Below, piece by piece: positions 61,713 to 64,000 of a stretch of 64,000 nucleotides of DNA. Position 1 is the stretch's first letter. The number at the start of each line of letters is the position of its first letter. Source of the stretch: Conus ventricosus (Eukaryota > Mollusca > Gastropoda > Neogastropoda > Conidae). The position numbers and the translations under genes were made by a program. The notes beneath the pieces are model-generated. The model was not told the DNA's origin, made no database searches, and worked only from the letters and a program-made list of their open reading frames with translations. Where the stretch lies: the NCBI GenBank assembly GCA_018398815.1, contig CM031612.1, forward strand, positions 4,885,274-4,949,273, given 5' to 3'.

Positions 61713-61786
61713 CTGAAACCAAAAACAATGCATAGCATGACACAAGAGTTACCTACACTGAGAAGTAAAAAAAGTAAATATTTTGA

Positions 61787-61794
<8 letters not shown>

Positions 61795-61818
<24 letters not shown>
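61795..61818. repeat. A homopolymer
   Basis: About 27 A in a row, upstream of exon a. Confidence 0.85.
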
Positions 61819-61822
<4 letters not shown>

Positions 61823-61839
61823 AAAGGGAGACAGAGACA

Positions 61840-62800
61840 TACACTGTCACTGAGACTGAGAGACAGAAACAAACACTGAGAAGGAAAGACAAAGACGGAC
61901 ACACTGACACTGACAGAGAACAATGAAATAAATCTTTTTTTATTCAGTGTATGCCACTGCTGACGGCCTACGCTCTGGCAAGAGCCATGGGCCTAAGTAA
62001 GTAAGTAAGTGTGCCACTGCCTGGTTTGAAGGGATTTACAGCATATACTTAGTGAATTATGAAAGAATCAATGGCAACAAGAGCACTTGCACTCGCACAC
62101 AAAAACATGCAAGAACAGAAAAAAAAGTATTATGCAGACAAGCTCTTTCCTAAAAAAAAAAAAAAGCAACCCAAATCCACACAAGAAAAAGTTGTTGAGA
62201 ATGTAACAGAGTTATAACTTATATCATACAACACAGTATCTCAGACAGACTCAAAGTAGCAAGCCAGTGGTAAATTACAGTAAACACATGTAACAAGAGA
62301 CAGTCGTGGGCAGGAATGGAAGACTGGACCACACAGAAACAAATCAAGACAGTAAAGAAATATAAATTGTTAAAAAAAAAGAAATCAATGTCAGCAAAGA
62401 AATAGAAATTGTAAAAAACAAGAGGCAGAGTGGAGTCAGAGAGAGAGTGACAGGCAAGAGGACATCACAACCAGTTCACAGAGATTCCGTGCAGGTCTGG
62501 ATATGCTCTTTTTCTCATACAGCCCCTGGTATCTCCACAGAGGCTTGTATGAACAAATGTGAACAAAACATGATCAACATGGTGAAAAGGATTGAATCTC
62601 TTTCATTTTACTTCATTTCGTTTAGAAAAAAAAAAAAAGAAGGAAAGTTTGGCAAGCAGAGCCAATACCATGGTTTTCACACCAGAGTGTGTGTAAATTA
62701 TTTGCTTGTAACTTTGTGCCAATAAACAAACAAAGTTAAATGACAATCTGCATTTATATTCGCAGAAATCTTTTTAAACAACTCAGAAAACAGACCATGT
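61840..62800. other. Unique VIRMA intron, 5' side
   Basis: Searched for the missing N-terminal exons (expected motif like VYINEVRVIP) on the minus strand without success. Contains short GTAAGTAAGTAAG at 61995-62010. Confidence 0.5.
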
Positions 62801-62815
62801 TTGGAAAATCTGCAA

Positions 62816-62870
62816 GATAAGATAATGTTGCTTATAGCCCAGCCGACCGCAAAGGGCCACATCAGGGCTG
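62816..62870. mobile_element. 55-bp insert, copy 4, with 13-bp target duplication
   Basis: Exactly flanked by GGAAAATCTGCAA at 62803-62815 and 62871-62883, in unique sequence. This is the cleanest case of the four. Confidence 0.88.
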
Positions 62871-63224
62871 GGAAAATCTGCAAAGGAGGTTAGAACTTGA
62901 ATTCAGCGAGTGTGACTGCCGTTTTCATGGAACATCTGCTACTGGTAGGCATGCCCAAAGCAATACAGCCCTTCAGTCAGCTTAAAAGTTCCAGCAATGA
63001 GAGATGTCAAAACATAAGTGTGAAACAGTGTCCCCACAATGCAGACAATCCCTATCTGGATCATCATCCTAGTGTGTACATCAGGTCAAATATATAGATC
63101 TAGATCTATTTGCTAGAACCATGAATTGAGAAATAGTAACATTATTTGTAATGGAAAGAAACCCATTATCTTCCCCTGATTTTTTTTCCAGAGCAGGTCT
63201 TATGTAACAGGTCTTTTGTCTCTG

Positions 63225-63442
63225 TGTAACACGGACTCTTGACTTTTAAAACCTCCCTGAAGACCCATCTTTTCCCCCAGACTGATCAACGATATTCACT
63301 TACCTCTGTGCGCGAGTCTGCTTGTTTTGACACGCTTGTGTATATGTCTGCGCGTGTGTGCACGTGCGTGCATGGGTGTGTGTGCGTGTGTGTTGTGTGC
63401 GTGCATGTGTGTTGTGTGCATATGTGTGTGTGTGTGTGTGTG

Positions 63443-63479
<37 letters not shown>

Positions 63480-63600
63480 CACACACACTTTAAGTTAGAA
63501 TTAGTATTTTATCATGTTTCTGTAATATGCGCTTTGGGCTCTCGTGAGGTAAAGCGCTCTATAAATATCCTTTTACATTACATTATGTCTGTTTACACTT
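63225..63600 (+). mobile_element. L2/CR1-like LINE 3' end remnant, interrupted by (GT)n
   Basis: MTFKTSLKTHLFPQTDQR is a C-terminal signature seen in many CR1/L2-type LINE proteins (FK-x-x-LKTHLF). The 3' end GCTTTGGGCTCTCGTGAGGT then AAAGCGCTCTATAAATATCC is the matching tail. A (GT)n microsatellite (63355-63485) has grown between them. Confidence 0.65.
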
Positions 63601-63659
63601 TACTTCTCAATATTACTTATATTTAAGGTCTTTAATCATACTTCAAATCTGGGTTTTTT

Positions 63660-64000
63660 TAACTTGACTCACGGGCCTTCCCTTAAAGCCCATCATGAAT
63701 TCCTACCCCTCCACCCTCGAGTTTCCACAACAGTCATCCTGTGCTGCTGCTGCATTCCTTCTGTGAAGAAAACCTCACAGCACTGAATGCTGAAACCCGA
63801 CACCTTCTTCTTCACCAGCAGTACACCAGGACACAGCAACCTATTGATCCAGCTTTCTGGAGCCCCACCTTGTGTACATGAACAAGAAAATTGATCCAGC
63901 CAGCTGAGCAAGTTTGCTTCAGCAGCTAGTATCAGATTGCTTTTTCCATAATGTAACTTAGGTGAAAGGTATGCACACTGTCTTACGCAGGAAGCACAGC
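63660..64000. other. VIRMA 5' intron or flank, right edge of window
   Basis: No recognised feature. The minus-strand frame at 63693-63911 does not match VIRMA. Confidence 0.45.

Noticed and set aside
557..61712. The VIRMA locus is a processed or decayed pseudogene
   Set aside because: Introns and nearly all splice sites are intact and the amino-acid pattern is conserved; frame breaks are single-base and often in short homopolymers.
63693..63911. Missing N-terminal VIRMA exon near the right edge
   Set aside because: The translated sequence does not resemble the expected conserved N terminus and lacks a matching donor phase.

Overview
This window is eukaryotic, intron-rich and repeat-dense. 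I read it as an invertebrate nuclear genome, most likely a mollusc. That guess rests on the spliced gene, the tRNA-derived SINEs, the Penelope-like and hAT-like fragments, and the abundance of (CA)n and long-unit minisatellites; the species cannot be named from sequence alone.

One gene fills almost the whole window on the minus strand: the homologue of VIRMA (virilizer, KIAA1429), the large scaffold of the nuclear N6-adenosine methyltransferase complex. I could place 28 non-redundant coding exons between about 61712 and 557, usually with recognisable splice sites and mostly compatible phases. They run from the VIR_N domain, through proline-, Arg/Glu- and acidic low-complexity regions, into the helical (armadillo-like) body. 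The first residues lie beyond the right edge and the C-terminal part beyond the left edge. No other convincing protein gene is present; everything else is intronic.

The introns hold three kinds of material. (1) At least 20 minisatellite arrays with 24 to 90 bp units, plus long (CA)n tracts. The largest are a 24-bp array (3080-5430 and 6427-7283), a 67/69-bp array (8091-10620), a 58-bp array (34330-35390) and a 48-bp array (57085-60055). Several tandem repeats include a copy of the neighbouring exon end and its splice site. (2) Mobile elements: three related hAT-like elements with terminal inverted repeats that keep only a BED-finger first exon (5431-6426, 30926-32215, 50258-51851), another terminal-inverted-repeat element (49732-50114), a Penelope-like fragment with a GIY-YIG domain (55511-56341), LINE tails, two tRNA-derived SINE families, and four copies of a 55-bp insert, three of them flanked by exact 13-bp target duplications. 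(3) A 3.4-kb tandem duplication (20951-24345 and 24361-27740) that repeats three VIRMA exons. Its two copies carry different single-base indels in the exons, which looks more like unmerged haplotypes or assembly error than a biological duplication.

Single-base frame breaks occur in many VIRMA exons, often in short homopolymers. I interpret them as residual long-read consensus errors, so reading frames here should be polished before use.
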